The translations under genes and the position numbers were made by a program. Shown here piece after piece: positions 24,501 through 32,516 of a DNA stretch of 64,000 nt. This DNA comes from Pseudomonas mosselii (lineage in GTDB: Bacteria > Pseudomonadota > Gammaproteobacteria > Pseudomonadales > Pseudomonadaceae): contig NZ_CP081966.1 in the NCBI RefSeq assembly GCF_019823065.1, positions 3,131,501-3,195,500 on the forward strand, in the 5' to 3' direction. The notes beneath the pieces are model-generated. The model saw only the letters and a list, made by a program, of their open reading frames with translations. It was not told the origin of the DNA and made no database searches. The first letter of the stretch is position 1, and the number at the start of each line of letters is the position of its first letter.

Positions 24501-27356
24501 CAGGTGGATATGCTGGCCGATCACGTCGGTTGGCGTGCGCACCTGGTAGTCGTCCATCTCATAGAACGACGGGATCAGGTTGGTATGCACGTACTGGGTG
24601 CAGTCGAAGGTGTTCATGCGCATCACCAGCGGCTCCGGCGGGCGCTGCTTGGTGATCACCGGCCAGGCGTCTTCCCACAGGGCGAGGATGCGCGCCTGCG
24701 GGAAGTGGTAGCCAACCTTGTTGTACACCGCGTCGAACTGGATGTTGGCCGCCTTGTAGATGCGCGGGCGGTCGGCGGTGAACGTGGACGAACCGCGGAA
24801 ACTCATGCCGGTGAGGTTTTCACCGCTGAAGAACTCGCCGACGCCCGAGGACTGGGTCAGGCGCTTGCCGCGGTCGTCCATGCACGGCTCGTAGAACGGC
24901 GCGCCCGCCGTGGGCAAGGCGCCGTTGGTGCGAAAGGCCTTGGCCACCGGCGCGCCGCCGGGGATCAGGGCAAAGCTTGGATGTTCGGCCTTGGCGTGGA
25001 ACTGCATGGCAGCCTGCTCGACCTCGGTGCCCTCCTCGGGCAGGTAGATCGGCTTGGCCTTGTGCACCACCTTGGAGAAATCCAGCTTGGTGGTGGTGGT
25101 CACGGCATCGCCACCGGCAGACACACCGTCAAGGGTGTGCCGGCCCAGGCCGCCGTCCCAGCCGTCGACTTGGTTGGGGTCGAGGTTGGCCCACAGCGCC
25201 TTGCCGCTGTCCTTGAGCTGGCGGGCCAGGGCCGGGTCGAGCATGTCCAGCGGCGGGGTCGGCGGGCGCTGGCCGACGCTGCTTTCCATGCCGCCAATCC
25301 AGAACGGGTAGCCGGGGTTCTTCAGGCTGCCGTCGGCGTTGCGATTGGTCTCGCTGCGGTCAACCAGGGCCAGGGAACCGACGGCGCGCGGGATGGGCGG
25401 TTGATCCGGATGGTCATCGCCCTCCTCCTTTTCATCGTCATCTTCATGCCCGGCGACCAGGGTCTCGGACAGCTTGGGCACCACGGTGACCTTGCCCGGC
25501 ATCGGCGCCATGGCCTTGCCCGGCAACGGCACGATGGCCGGGATCGGCGTGCCGGCGATGATCTCGCCGTCCGGCAGCGCACGGGCGCCCTGGGCCGGCT
25601 TGCCATTGCGCAAGGCGAACGGCGTGCTGTGGAAGCCGTTGGCGCCCTCGCCACTGACCTCCAGGCGGGTACCCGGTTCGAACACATCGTGCACCCGCCA
25701 CATGGCCCACATGCCCTGGGCGAAGTGCGGATAGAAATGGCAGTGATAGATGGCATCGCCCGCCACACGGTTGCGGTTGCCCGAACCGCCGTTGGCGATC
25801 TCGTAGGTGTAGCCCACGCCAGGGCCAATGCCCTGGGCGTCGATGTAGTCGGAATTGTCGTCGTTGGGATTGAACAGCCACTGGTGTCCGTGCAGGTGGA
25901 AGATGTGCTGCTCGTGGCCGTTGTGGGTGTTGCGGAACTTGGTGAAGTCGCCGATGTAGCTGTGGTGCACGTTGGCAGGCTCGGCCGGGTACAGGGCCAT
26001 GGTTGCCTTGACCCCGGTGGCGCTGGCCGGCGGCGTTTCGCCAGGACGGATGTGCTCCAGCCCAACGTTGGCCGGGATATCCACCAACGTCCCGACATCG
26101 CCGACGGTATGGGCGCTGAGGAAGAATTCCTCGTAGGCGCACGACAGGCAATCGTGCATCGGCCCGACGCCGAGTCGGTTGGCCACCACCTCCGCCCCCA
26201 TGCCGCCGGAGCCATAGTTGATCATGAACGAATCGCGGGTCGGCTCCAGCACATGCCCCATTACCGGGTCTGCCCAGTAGCCAGGGAATGCCTGGGTGCC
26301 TGCCACTTCGTCGGCAAACTGCGAGGCGAAGTCGCGAAACGCCTCGAGCCGGTTGGGCAACGCAGGGTTGCGCTTGCCGACGCTTTCCAGCGGGTAGGTG
26401 GCTTTCGGGAAACTGCCGTCGGGATTCGGCCCCATGACGATGGCGTCAGTCTCGCTGTTGAGGATCTCGTTGCCGTCGACCATGGCGATGATCGGCCTGC
26501 CGGCCTTGCCCTCGGCGACCCACGGCTGGGCCTGCGGATAGCGCGCCTCGTAGTCGATCACCGGCTGACCGGTGGCGGTGCGGCCAGTGGTGGCCAGGCG
26601 CATTTCCTCCTCGGTCAGGGTGTTGCGATAGGTGCGGCCGGCCTTGGGCACCACCACCACCTGGCCGAACAGGCCGTTGGCGACGTTGCCGGCATTACCT
26701 TCGCCGCCGAACGGCGCACCGCGACTGGACACGGCGAAGGCACCCTCGCGTTCGGCGTACAACGTGTAACTGCGGGTGCTGCCGGGGGCCACCAGAAAGT
26801 TGCCGTTGCGCCCGGTGTTGGCCGAAATATCAGCGATGGTGTTGACCGCCTGCATGCCATTCACCTGGAAGCCCACGTGACGGTCGCGAACCTGTTCGTC
26901 GGCAACCAAGTGCTCGCCGCCTTCGTTCTCGACCTCGGCGCCCTCTTCTTCCTCCCCTTCGCCCCCGGTTTCGTCATGGTCGATGCCGTGCTTGTTGGGG
27001 TTGGCCTGGTAGGCCAGCAGGTTGGTCAGGTTGACCGTCAGGCAGTCACCGGCGGCCACCCGCAGCACGATCGGCCGCGGGCGCTTGTCCGGGCGCAGGG
27101 TGACCTTGCCCGGCACCGCGGCGCCGCCCTTGCCCAAGGGCACCTGGTGCTCATCCACCACGTCCTGGCGCAGGGCGTACATCATGCCGTTGGCGTTCTG
27201 CGCGCCGAGGCGGTTGAACATCAGCGGCTGATCCAGCGCCACCACGTTGGCCACCAGCGTGCGCTGGCACTGCACCGCGGCCTCGCTGGAGACCTGCCAG
27301 CCCAGCAGGGCCAGCAGGAAAGTGGACAGGACCGGGCCTTTGCGAGGGGTCGACAT
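21504..27356 (-). CDS. mnxG: Giant multicopper oxidase, MnxG-like Mn(II) oxidase
   Basis: A 1950-residue exported protein; signal peptide to about residue 27 (FLLALLGWQVSSEA). Copper sites occur in several cupredoxin domains. HLHGHQW is at 487-493 and HCHFYPHFAQGM starts at 538, giving a type 1 Cys539 and trinuclear histidines. HIH is at 949-951, HDH with a following HQQLGL at 1052, HNVTLHG at 1317, and GHLWPLHN near 1843. Acidic low-complexity linkers lie near residues 130-155 and 640-660. Size and motifs match the MnxG family, known in P. putida GB-1 to oxidise Mn(II) to Mn(III/IV). The start at 27356 has GGAGGT at ideal distance and lies 29 bases after the predicted sigma-54 start site. 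Confidence 0.88.
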   Translation of the reverse strand: MSTPRKGPVLSTFLLALLGWQVSSEAAVQCQRTLVANVVALDQPLMFNRLGAQNANGMMYALRQDVVDEHQVPLGKGGAAVPGKVTLRPDKRPRPIVLRVAAGDCLTVNLTNLLAYQANPNKHGIDHDETGGEGEEEEGAEVENEGGEHLVADEQVRDRHVGFQVNGMQAVNTIADISANTGRNGNFLVAPGSTRSYTLYAEREGAFAVSSRGAPFGGEGNAGNVANGLFGQVVVVPKAGRTYRNTLTEEEMRLATTGRTATGQPVIDYEARYPQAQPWVAEGKAGRPIIAMVDGNEILNSETDAIVMGPNPDGSFPKATYPLESVGKRNPALPNRLEAFRDFASQFADEVAGTQAFPGYWADPVMGHVLEPTRDSFMINYGSGGMGAEVVANRLGVGPMHDCLSCAYEEFFLSAHTVGDVGTLVDIPANVGLEHIRPGETPPASATGVKATMALYPAEPANVHHSYIGDFTKFRNTHNGHEQHIFHLHGHQWLFNPNDDNSDYIDAQGIGPGVGYTYEIANGGSGNRNRVAGDAIYHCHFYPHFAQGMWAMWRVHDVFEPGTRLEVSGEGANGFHSTPFALRNGKPAQGARALPDGEIIAGTPIPAIVPLPGKAMAPMPGKVTVVPKLSETLVAGHEDDDEKEEGDDHPDQPPIPRAVGSLALVDRSETNRNADGSLKNPGYPFWIGGMESSVGQRPPTPPLDMLDPALARQLKDSGKALWANLDPNQVDGWDGGLGRHTLDGVSAGGDAVTTTTKLDFSKVVHKAKPIYLPEEGTEVEQAAMQFHAKAEHPSFALIPGGAPVAKAFRTNGALPTAGAPFYEPCMDDRGKRLTQSSGVGEFFSGENLTGMSFRGSSTFTADRPRIYKAANIQFDAVYNKVGYHFPQARILALWEDAWPVITKQRPPEPLVMRMNTFDCTQYVHTNLIPSFYEMDDYQVRTPTDVIGQHIHLPKWDLTAADGSANGWNYEDGILSPGSVVERVHAIRSFNNCTEGDTRDGTAACPKAKQHPYFGRFGRADWLGARSAMQRWFADPLVNVYNVDRGLGTIFTHDHLGPSTHQQLGLYATVLAEPAGSTWYHAETGEQLYNPATRQDGGPTSWQAVIQTGDHDGDGKNDSYREFFLEYSGFQHAYEAGVYVGAGPNGVPDGQAYPPTADSFRYAINPPVRGKASTLLEAIVEERGGINPGCPSRPCPQAISVDDPGMFVVNYRNEPLALRVFDPDKVGPDGKRGMQADGLGGDLGYALQTRTDRAIPAMNLAPSAITQAVGPTGGTTLFPPHINKAGSEPGDPFTPMLRTYSGDNVRLRMHAGGHEEEHNVTLHGVKWLQNGSGFGNSSNSGWKSSQMIGISEQLGFMAPVSMISSSAATNGDYLYSLDAALEGYWNGIWGIMRNYTAQRADLFPLPNNPQPVAMRNTVNFDGICPKTTANANGIGTRPTVKRSYEVVAALANDILENRNSVTISDPNGVGQHVGGPLKANGGTLVFNSRRTSIPLVSGVDPEDGETFTIGGHGAPLHDPTAILYVRKADLDPSSGKLKAGVPVEPLILRANAGDCISVTLENRLPLVMPDLPSTAVMHNVVKRDRFASEGATAFANNLMRPSSHVGLHAQLLAYDITKSDGVNVGLNPVQTVPPRTGGSGAYPTKVYQYYAGHLEREGKPTLQLGRTVDNINTTAIEFGGLNLTPADVIKQPQKGLVGAMSILPQSATWTEDTASRAQATVKVSGQADYRDFVTVWQRALNMRWADGAPVAGINTEGNGAAGDPQDNGNMAVNYKTEPLWLRFGMAPDSPFGHADGLGFADIPNAHMAYSNALVGGDPQTPVLYAKPGQPVRNHIVMPSGGSRGMTYQLDGHLWPLHNYQAEKSDVDGYPMGMPGIGSVRFGYNPMAMYIGAQESVLPAAHFSFMLPSAGGSNAVPGDYLFRDYAAYGNTSGLWGILRVTNEAPPATAPAQ

Positions 27357-27395
27357 GGGGCACCTCCGGAAACACAGGAATATGCACAAAGGTGA

Positions 27396-27410
27396 GCAAG
27401 GGCCATGCCA
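27396..27410 (-). promoter_or_regulatory. Sigma-54 promoter of mnxG
   Basis: Minus strand TGGCATGGCCCTTGC is a textbook -24/-12 element with GG-N10-GC. Predicted start near 27385. In P. putida GB-1 Mn(II) oxidation depends on MnxR, a sigma-54-type response regulator (known); no mnxR is in this window. Confidence 0.8.
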
Positions 27411-27484
27411 GCCAATTAACTGCTATTTTTCAATAGGTTATGAATTATGACGATGCGATTCGGGGAAAATCACCCAGTGGTATG

Positions 27485-27498
27485 CCCCGGATCAGGGG
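27485..27498. promoter_or_regulatory. CCCC-N6-GGGG palindrome upstream of mnxG
   Basis: CCCC-GGATCA-GGGG about 85 bases upstream of the mnxG sigma-54 promoter. A possible half site GGGGAA lies at about 27463-27468. It is the same dyad as before the other two sigma-54 units. The rest of the 290-base gap up to the leader ORF at 27650 holds a degenerate REP-like piece (about 27538-27565) and nothing else recognisable. Confidence 0.5.
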
Positions 27499-27649
27499 CT
27501 GCTACGCAGGCCTTTGCCAGCACATTCCCGTGGCAGCCAGCTTGCCGGCGATAAGGCCAGTACAGGAACACAATGACCCCAATAGCATTTAGTGATTGAA
27601 CGCCAACGCAAAGGTGCAGTAAGCTCGGTCCCAATCACTGGAGAGCAAC

Positions 27650-27769
27650 ATGTCGAAACAATCCCGCAACCACGCCAACCACACCGGTCGCTCCGCGCAC
27701 CGCGTGCTGGCCGTTGCCGGTCGTAACGCCGTTGCCAGCTTTTATTTCGGGTATTGGTTTAGCCACTAG
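27650..27769 (+). CDS. Aromatic-rich leader peptide (attenuator control)
   Basis: A 39-codon ORF with a good ribosome-binding site (GGAGAG, 5 bases before ATG). Its last residues are FYFGYWFSH, so six aromatic codons out of seven (TTT TAT TTC GGG TAT TGG TTT) come just before the stop. A GGCGCCG/CGGCGCC hairpin begins at the stop codon (27769-27792) and a strong terminator follows at 27830. This is the layout of amino-acid-controlled attenuation, where ribosome stalling for lack of charged Phe, Tyr or Trp tRNA would change RNA folding. The next real gene is DAHP synthase, the entry enzyme of aromatic synthesis. Confidence 0.75.
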   Translation: MSKQSRNHANHTGRSAHRVLAVAGRNAVASFYFGYWFSH

Positions 27770-27829
27770 GCGCCGATGACCCATCCGGCGCCCACCTTCG
27801 AGGGGCCGCCGAACATGAGAATACTCAAA

Positions 27830-27865
27830 CCCCCGGTCGGCTCCCCGACCGGGGGTTTTGCTTTT
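27830..27865 (+). terminator. Rho-independent terminator, probable attenuator
   Basis: Eleven-base perfect stem CCCCCGGTCGG / CCGACCGGGGG around loop CTCC, followed by TTTTGCTTTT. It lies 60 bases after the aromatic leader ORF and before the DAHP synthase gene. Confidence 0.85.
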
Positions 27866-27906
27866 CCGGACCCAAGAAACATACCGATTACCTTGAGGAC
27901 AGCGAC

Positions 27907-28050
27907 ATGAACTACACCACCTATTACCGCACTTTCGCATGGCGATTTAGCCAGTTCCGTTCGGGCCAGCCTGCCGCCTCCGTTCGGTCGATTTCCGGTG
28001 GCAATGCCCCACAGACACCCCATTTGACGATCAGTCGAACACCTCGATAG
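27907..28050 (+). CDS. Second short ORF with aromatic-rich start
   Basis: A 47-codon ORF preceded by TTGAGGA. The first 17 residues, MNYTTYYRTFAWRFSQF, contain eight aromatic residues; the remainder is unremarkable. It lies between the attenuator terminator and the DAHP synthase start (28100). It may be a second sensing peptide whose translation affects a small hairpin (GCGGG/CCCGC, near 28060-28078) close to the synthase ribosome-binding site. It resembles no known protein family. Confidence 0.5.
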   Translation: MNYTTYYRTFAWRFSQFRSGQPAASVRSISGGNAPQTPHLTISRTPR

Positions 28051-28099
28051 GGCCGACGACGCGGGCCATAACCCGCCGTCCGCCCAGGGAAAAAACGCC

Positions 28100-29161
28100 A
28101 TGCAAGCCTCGAACCTCGCCCTGCCCCTGACCCAACCGCACGCTGCCAACACCACCGTCAGCCAGCGCCTGCCCAGCCCGCACCTGCTCAAGCAGCAGAT
28201 GCCGCTGTCCTGCGAACTCACCCAGCAAGTCCACGCTCACCGCCAGGCAATCCGCGCCATCCTCGAAGGCCGCGACGCACGTCTGCTGGTGGTGGTCGGC
28301 CCCTGCTCGATCCATGACCCGCGCTCGGCCCTCGAATACGCCGACCGCCTGGCCGCACTCAGCCGTGACGTCGACGACAAGCTGCTGCTGGTGATGCGCG
28401 CCTACGTGGAGAAACCGCGCACCACCGTGGGCTGGAAAGGCCTGGCCTACGATCCGCACCTTGATGGCAGCGACGACATGCACGCCGGCATCGCCCTGTC
28501 CCGCGGCCTGATGCTGGGCATGCTCGAACGCGGCCTGCCGATCGCCACCGAGCTGCTGCAGCCGATGGCCGCCGGCTACTTCGACGACCTGCTGGGCTGG
28601 GCCGCCATCGGCGCGCGCACCACCGAGTCGCAGATCCACCGCGAGATGGTCAGCGGCCTGGAGCTGCCAGTTGGCTTCAAGAACGGCACCGACGGTGGAA
28701 TCGGCATCGCCTGCGACGCCATGCGCAGTGCCGCCCACCCGCACCGTCACTTCGGCATGGACGTCCAAGGCCACCCGGCGATCATCGAGACCCTGGGCAA
28801 CCCTGACACCCACCTGGTGCTGCGCGGCGGGCACCAGGGCCCGAACTACGACGCCCAGAGCGTCGCCCTGGCCCGCCAAGGCCTGGCCAAGGCCGGGCTG
28901 GCGCCACGGATCATGGTCGACTGCAGCCACGCCAACAGCGGCAAGGACCCGGCTCGCCAGCCGGCGGTGTTCGAGGATGTGCTTGCCCAGCGCCTGGCCG
29001 GCGACCGTTCGCTGGTCGGGGTAATGCTCGAAGGGCACCTGTTCGATGGCTGCCAGGCCCTGGGCAAGGGCGCGCTGAAGTACGGCGTGTCGATCACCGA
29101 CGGCTGCCTGGGCTGGGAGGCGACCGAGGCCTTGCTGCGCGAGGCCGCCGCTCGCCTGTAG
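28100..29161 (+). CDS. Class I 3-deoxy-7-phosphoheptulonate (DAHP) synthase
   Basis: A 353-residue enzyme joining phosphoenolpyruvate and erythrose 4-phosphate in the first step of the shikimate pathway. Family motifs are LLVVVGPCSIHDPRSALEYA, RAYVEKPRTTVGWKGL, the metal and substrate site GARTTESQIHREM, VGFKNGTDG, and MVDCSHANSGKDP with Cys and His ligands. The length fits the AroF/G/H type with an N-terminal regulatory extension. Which aromatic amino acid inhibits it cannot be read with confidence. The upstream leader with Phe, Tyr and Trp codons suggests expression is tuned to all three. Confidence 0.95.
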   Translation: MQASNLALPLTQPHAANTTVSQRLPSPHLLKQQMPLSCELTQQVHAHRQAIRAILEGRDARLLVVVGPCSIHDPRSALEYADRLAALSRDVDDKLLLVMRAYVEKPRTTVGWKGLAYDPHLDGSDDMHAGIALSRGLMLGMLERGLPIATELLQPMAAGYFDDLLGWAAIGARTTESQIHREMVSGLELPVGFKNGTDGGIGIACDAMRSAAHPHRHFGMDVQGHPAIIETLGNPDTHLVLRGGHQGPNYDAQSVALARQGLAKAGLAPRIMVDCSHANSGKDPARQPAVFEDVLAQRLAGDRSLVGVMLEGHLFDGCQALGKGALKYGVSITDGCLGWEATEALLREAAARL

Positions 29162-29240
29162 GCCTCTATGGCAAGCCTTGCGAGACACGGCACGAACAAG
29201 TGCGCTAGGCTTGCCTTTTCGATCCCAAGGAGCAGTACCC

Positions 29241-29522
29241 ATGGCCCGTGCCACCGCCCGCCACATCCTGGTTGCCACCGAAGACAAGTGCAACGAACTC
29301 AAAGCACAGATCGAAGGCGGCGCCGACTTCGCCGAAGTCGCCAAGGCCCACTCTACCTGCCCGTCCAGCCGTCAGGGCGGCGACCTGGGTTCGTTCGGCC
29401 CGGGCCAGATGGTTCGCGAGTTCGACACCGTGGTCTTCAGCGCGCCGCTGAATGTCGTCCAGGGTCCGGTGAAGACCCAGTTCGGCTACCACCTGCTGGA
29501 AGTGACCAGCCGTCAGGACTAA
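29241..29522 (+). CDS. ppiC: Parvulin-type peptidyl-prolyl cis-trans isomerase
   Basis: A 93-residue cytoplasmic PpiC with no signal peptide: the parvulin fold ARHILVATEDKCNELKAQIE, AKAHSTCPSSRQGGDLGSFG, and the C-terminal VKTQFGYHLLEV are intact. The start at 29241 follows AAGGAG and gives the standard family N-terminus. A second related gene lies at 39642, so this window carries two short parvulins, about 55 % alike by eye. Confidence 0.93.
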   Translation: MARATARHILVATEDKCNELKAQIEGGADFAEVAKAHSTCPSSRQGGDLGSFGPGQMVREFDTVVFSAPLNVVQGPVKTQFGYHLLEVTSRQD

Positions 29523-29545
29523 GTCATCGCAGCCGATGACGTACC

Positions 29546-29634
29546 CTGTGGGAGCGGGTTCACCCGCGAATACGCCGGTCCATGCAACATCGTTGCCTGA
29601 GCTGACGCATTCGCGGGTAAACCCGCTCCCACAG
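29546..29634. repeat. REP doublet (inverted pair)
   Basis: Two 29-base units, 29546-29574 and 29606-29634, face each other (CTGTGGGAGCGGGTT core) with two mismatches. They fill most of the gap between ppiC and the yejA-like gene, the second ending 15 bases before the likely yejA start. Confidence 0.9.
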
Positions 29635-29649
29635 TTGTTGTGTGGGTTC

Positions 29650-31461
29650 ATGCTGTTGTGCCTGACTGCCACCTCCCATGCCGCCCCCACCCACGCCCTC
29701 ACCGTCTACGCCGAAGCCCCGCGCTATCCCGCGAATTTCCACCATTTCGACTACGTCAACCCCGACGCCCCCAAGGGCGGCAGCCTGCGCCGCTCGGCCA
29801 TCGAGATCGGCCAGTTCGACCATGTCCTGCCCTACATCGACAAAGGCATCGGCGTCAGCCAGGTCGATGGCTGGTTGTACGCACCGCTGGCCGTGCGCTC
29901 GCTTGATGAGCCCTACACCGTATACGGCCTTGTCGCCCAGCGCATGGAGCGCGGCCCCGATGACGCCTGGCTGCGCTTCTACCTCGACCCCCGCGCCACC
30001 TTCGCCGACGGCAAGCCGGTACGGGCCGAAGACGTACGCTTCAGCTACGAGCTGCTGATGAACCAGGGCAGCCTCAAGTTTCGTACCCAGTTCGCCGATG
30101 TCGCCGCGGTCACGGTCGAAGGCCCGCGTCAGGTGCGCTTCGACTTGAAACAGCCCCATGGCCGTACGCTCCCCCTTGAGCTGGCCGGCCTGCCGGTGCT
30201 GCCCGAGCACGACTGGCAGCAACGCGACTTCGCCAACGGCGCCGGCTTCGACAAGCCGGTGGGCAGCGGCCCTTACCGCATCAGCAGGATCGACAACGGC
30301 CGCAGCATCACCTTCGAGCGCGATGCGACCTGGTGGGCGCGGGATTTGCCGGTCGTCCGCGGGCTGTACAACTTTGACCGCATCGGCGTCGAATTCTTCG
30401 GTGACACCGAGGTGGCCCGCCAGGTGCTCAAGGGTGGAGGCTACGACTACAACCGCGAGTATTCCGCCACCGCCTACACCCTCGGCTACAACGGTGCCCC
30501 GCTGGATGACGGGCGCCTGCAGCGCGCCCACCTGGCTCCGGCCAAGCCGCAGATCGCCCAGGGCTTCGTGTTCAATCTGGACCAGCCGCAGTTCAAGGAC
30601 CGCCGCGTGCGCCAGGCCCTGGCCATGCTCTGGGACTTCGAATGGAGCAACCGGCAGATGATGCGCAACATGTACATCCGCCAGCAGAGCCTGTACTCGA
30701 ACACCCCCCTGGCTGCCCGCGCCCTGCCCGACGCCGAGGAGCTCAAGCTGCTCGAACCGCTGCGCGGCCAGGTGCCGGACCAGGTGTTCAGCCAGGTATT
30801 CAACGCACCGGTCACCGATGGCTCCGGCATCATCCGCCAGCAGCAACTGAAGGCCCTGGCCTTGCTGCAGGACGCCGGCTGGCATCCCCAGGGCGATCGA
30901 CTGGTCAATGCCCAGGGCCAGCCGTTGAGCTTCACCTTCCTCAATGGCCAGTCGGGGATGGAACGCCTGCTGCTGCCGTGGAAGCGCAACCTGGCGCAGA
31001 TCGGCGTCGAACTGAACATCCGCAACGTCGACTCTGCCCAGTACGTCAACCGGCTGATGGCCCGCGACTACGACATGATCGTCACCGGCTACCCGGTGAC
31101 CCTGTCGCCGGGCAGCGAGCAGTACAACTACTTCGGTTCCGCCGCAGCCAATGATCCGGGCTCGAACAACCTGATGGTGCTCAAGGACCCGGCGGTGGAC
31201 CGCCTGCTCGACGGCCTGGTACGCGCCACCAGCCAGGCCGACATGCAGCGCCACGCCCGCGCCCTGGACCGGGTGCTGCAATGGAACTACTACTGGATTC
31301 CCAACTACTACCCGCCGGGCAGCTCGACGGTGTGGTGGAACCGCTTCGGCCTGCCCAAGGTACAGCCGGCCTATGACGAAGGCCTGGACACCTGGTGGGA
31401 AGTCAGCCCCCGGGCCCTGACCAACCCGCGGATGGCCGAGCGCTTGCGGAGCATGCCATGA
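29650..31461 (+). CDS. yejA: ABC transporter periplasmic peptide-binding protein (YejA-like)
   Basis: A solute-binding protein of the SBP_bac_5 family, about 603 residues. Features are [33 protein letters not shown], the [20 protein letters not shown] box and the [19 protein letters not shown] ending of the YejA group. Homologues take up oligopeptides and microcin C. The start is uncertain: ATG at 29650 gives a very short signal peptide ([12 protein letters not shown]), and in-frame TTG codons at 29635 or 29638 would lengthen it (QLLCGF before it). There is no clear ribosome-binding site because a REP element sits immediately upstream. Overlaps yejB by four bases. Confidence 0.88.
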   Translation: MLLCLTATSHAAPTHALTVYAEAPRYPANFHHFDYVNPDAPKGGSLRRSAIEIGQFDHVLPYIDKGIGVSQVDGWLYAPLAVRSLDEPYTVYGLVAQRMERGPDDAWLRFYLDPRATFADGKPVRAEDVRFSYELLMNQGSLKFRTQFADVAAVTVEGPRQVRFDLKQPHGRTLPLELAGLPVLPEHDWQQRDFANGAGFDKPVGSGPYRISRIDNGRSITFERDATWWARDLPVVRGLYNFDRIGVEFFGDTEVARQVLKGGGYDYNREYSATAYTLGYNGAPLDDGRLQRAHLAPAKPQIAQGFVFNLDQPQFKDRRVRQALAMLWDFEWSNRQMMRNMYIRQQSLYSNTPLAARALPDAEELKLLEPLRGQVPDQVFSQVFNAPVTDGSGIIRQQQLKALALLQDAGWHPQGDRLVNAQGQPLSFTFLNGQSGMERLLLPWKRNLAQIGVELNIRNVDSAQYVNRLMARDYDMIVTGYPVTLSPGSEQYNYFGSAAANDPGSNNLMVLKDPAVDRLLDGLVRATSQADMQRHARALDRVLQWNYYWIPNYYPPGSSTVWWNRFGLPKVQPAYDEGLDTWWEVSPRALTNPRMAERLRSMP

Positions 31462-32516
31462 CCACCTACATCCTGCGCCGCCTGCTGCTGATCATCCCCA
31501 CCTTGCTGGCCATCCTGCTGGTGAACTTCGCCATCGTCCAGGCCGCGCCCGGCGGGCCGGTGGAACAGGCCGTGGCGCGCCTGCAGGGCATCGGCGGCGG
31601 CGCGCCGGGTGCCCGCGTCGAGGCAGTACAGGGCGAGTCCCGCGCCACCCGCGGTCTGGACCCGAAGCTGATCGAGGAGATCAAGCGCCAGTACGGTTTC
31701 GACAAGTCCGCGCCCGAACGGCTGTGGCTGATGCTTGGCCAGTATGCACGGCTGGACTTCGGCCAGAGTTTCTTTCGCGGCGCCACGGTCACCGAGCTGA
31801 TCGTGCAGAAACTGCCGGTGACCCTGTCGCTGGGCTTCTGGGCCACGCTGATCACCTACCTGGTGTCGATCCCGTTGGGCATTCGCAAGGCGGTGCGCCA
31901 TGGCAGCCGCTTCGACGCCTGGAGCAGCGCGCTGATCGTGATCGGCTACGCCCTGCCCTCGTTCCTGTTCGCCCTGCTGCTGATCGTGCTGTTCGCCGGC
32001 GGCACCTCGCTCAACTGGTTCCCGGTGCGCGGCCTGGTGTCGGAGGACTTCGACCAGCTCAGCCTGCTGGGCAAGGTCGCCGACTACTTCTGGCACCTGG
32101 TGCTGCCGGTTGGCGCCCTGGTGATCGGCGGTTTCGCCACCCTCACCCTGCTGACCAAGAACGCCTTCCTCGACGAGATCGCCCGCCAGTACGTGGTCAC
32201 CGCACGGGCCAAGGGCCTGAGCGAGCGCCGGGTGCTGTACGGCCATGTACTGCGCAACGCCATGCTGCTGGTGGTGGCCGGCCTGCCCCAGGCATTGATC
32301 ACGGTGTTCTTCGCAGGATCGCTGCTGATCGAAGTGATCTTCTCCCTCGACGGCCTCGGGCGCATGAGCTACGAGGCAGCGGTGTCGCGGGACTACCCGG
32401 TGGTGTTCGGCACGTTATTCATCTTCACCCTGGCCGGGCTGCTGATCCGCCTGCTGGGCGACCTGTGCTACACGGTGCTCGACCCGCGCATCGACTTCGA
32501 CGCGAGGGGCCGCTGA
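31458..32516 (+). CDS. yejB: ABC transporter permease (YejB-like)
   Basis: A 352-residue inner-membrane permease of the BPD_transp_1 family: an N-terminal helix ([20 protein letters not shown]), a periplasmic loop, then five helices. The EAA loop is at [21 protein letters not shown], where the ATPase docks. ATG at 31458 overlaps the yejA stop, and its own stop overlaps the start of yejE (TGATG). With yejE it should form the channel. Confidence 0.93.
   Translation: MTTYILRRLLLIIPTLLAILLVNFAIVQAAPGGPVEQAVARLQGIGGGAPGARVEAVQGESRATRGLDPKLIEEIKRQYGFDKSAPERLWLMLGQYARLDFGQSFFRGATVTELIVQKLPVTLSLGFWATLITYLVSIPLGIRKAVRHGSRFDAWSSALIVIGYALPSFLFALLLIVLFAGGTSLNWFPVRGLVSEDFDQLSLLGKVADYFWHLVLPVGALVIGGFATLTLLTKNAFLDEIARQYVVTARAKGLSERRVLYGHVLRNAMLLVVAGLPQALITVFFAGSLLIEVIFSLDGLGRMSYEAAVSRDYPVVFGTLFIFTLAGLLIRLLGDLCYTVLDPRIDFDARGR

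Noticed and set aside
23964..27395. A 1143-codon open frame on the plus strand opposite mnxG
   Set aside because: It is the antisense of a well-supported oxidase gene; the composition (Val/Gly/Arg/His-rich) is that of a high-GC shadow frame and no domain is visible.
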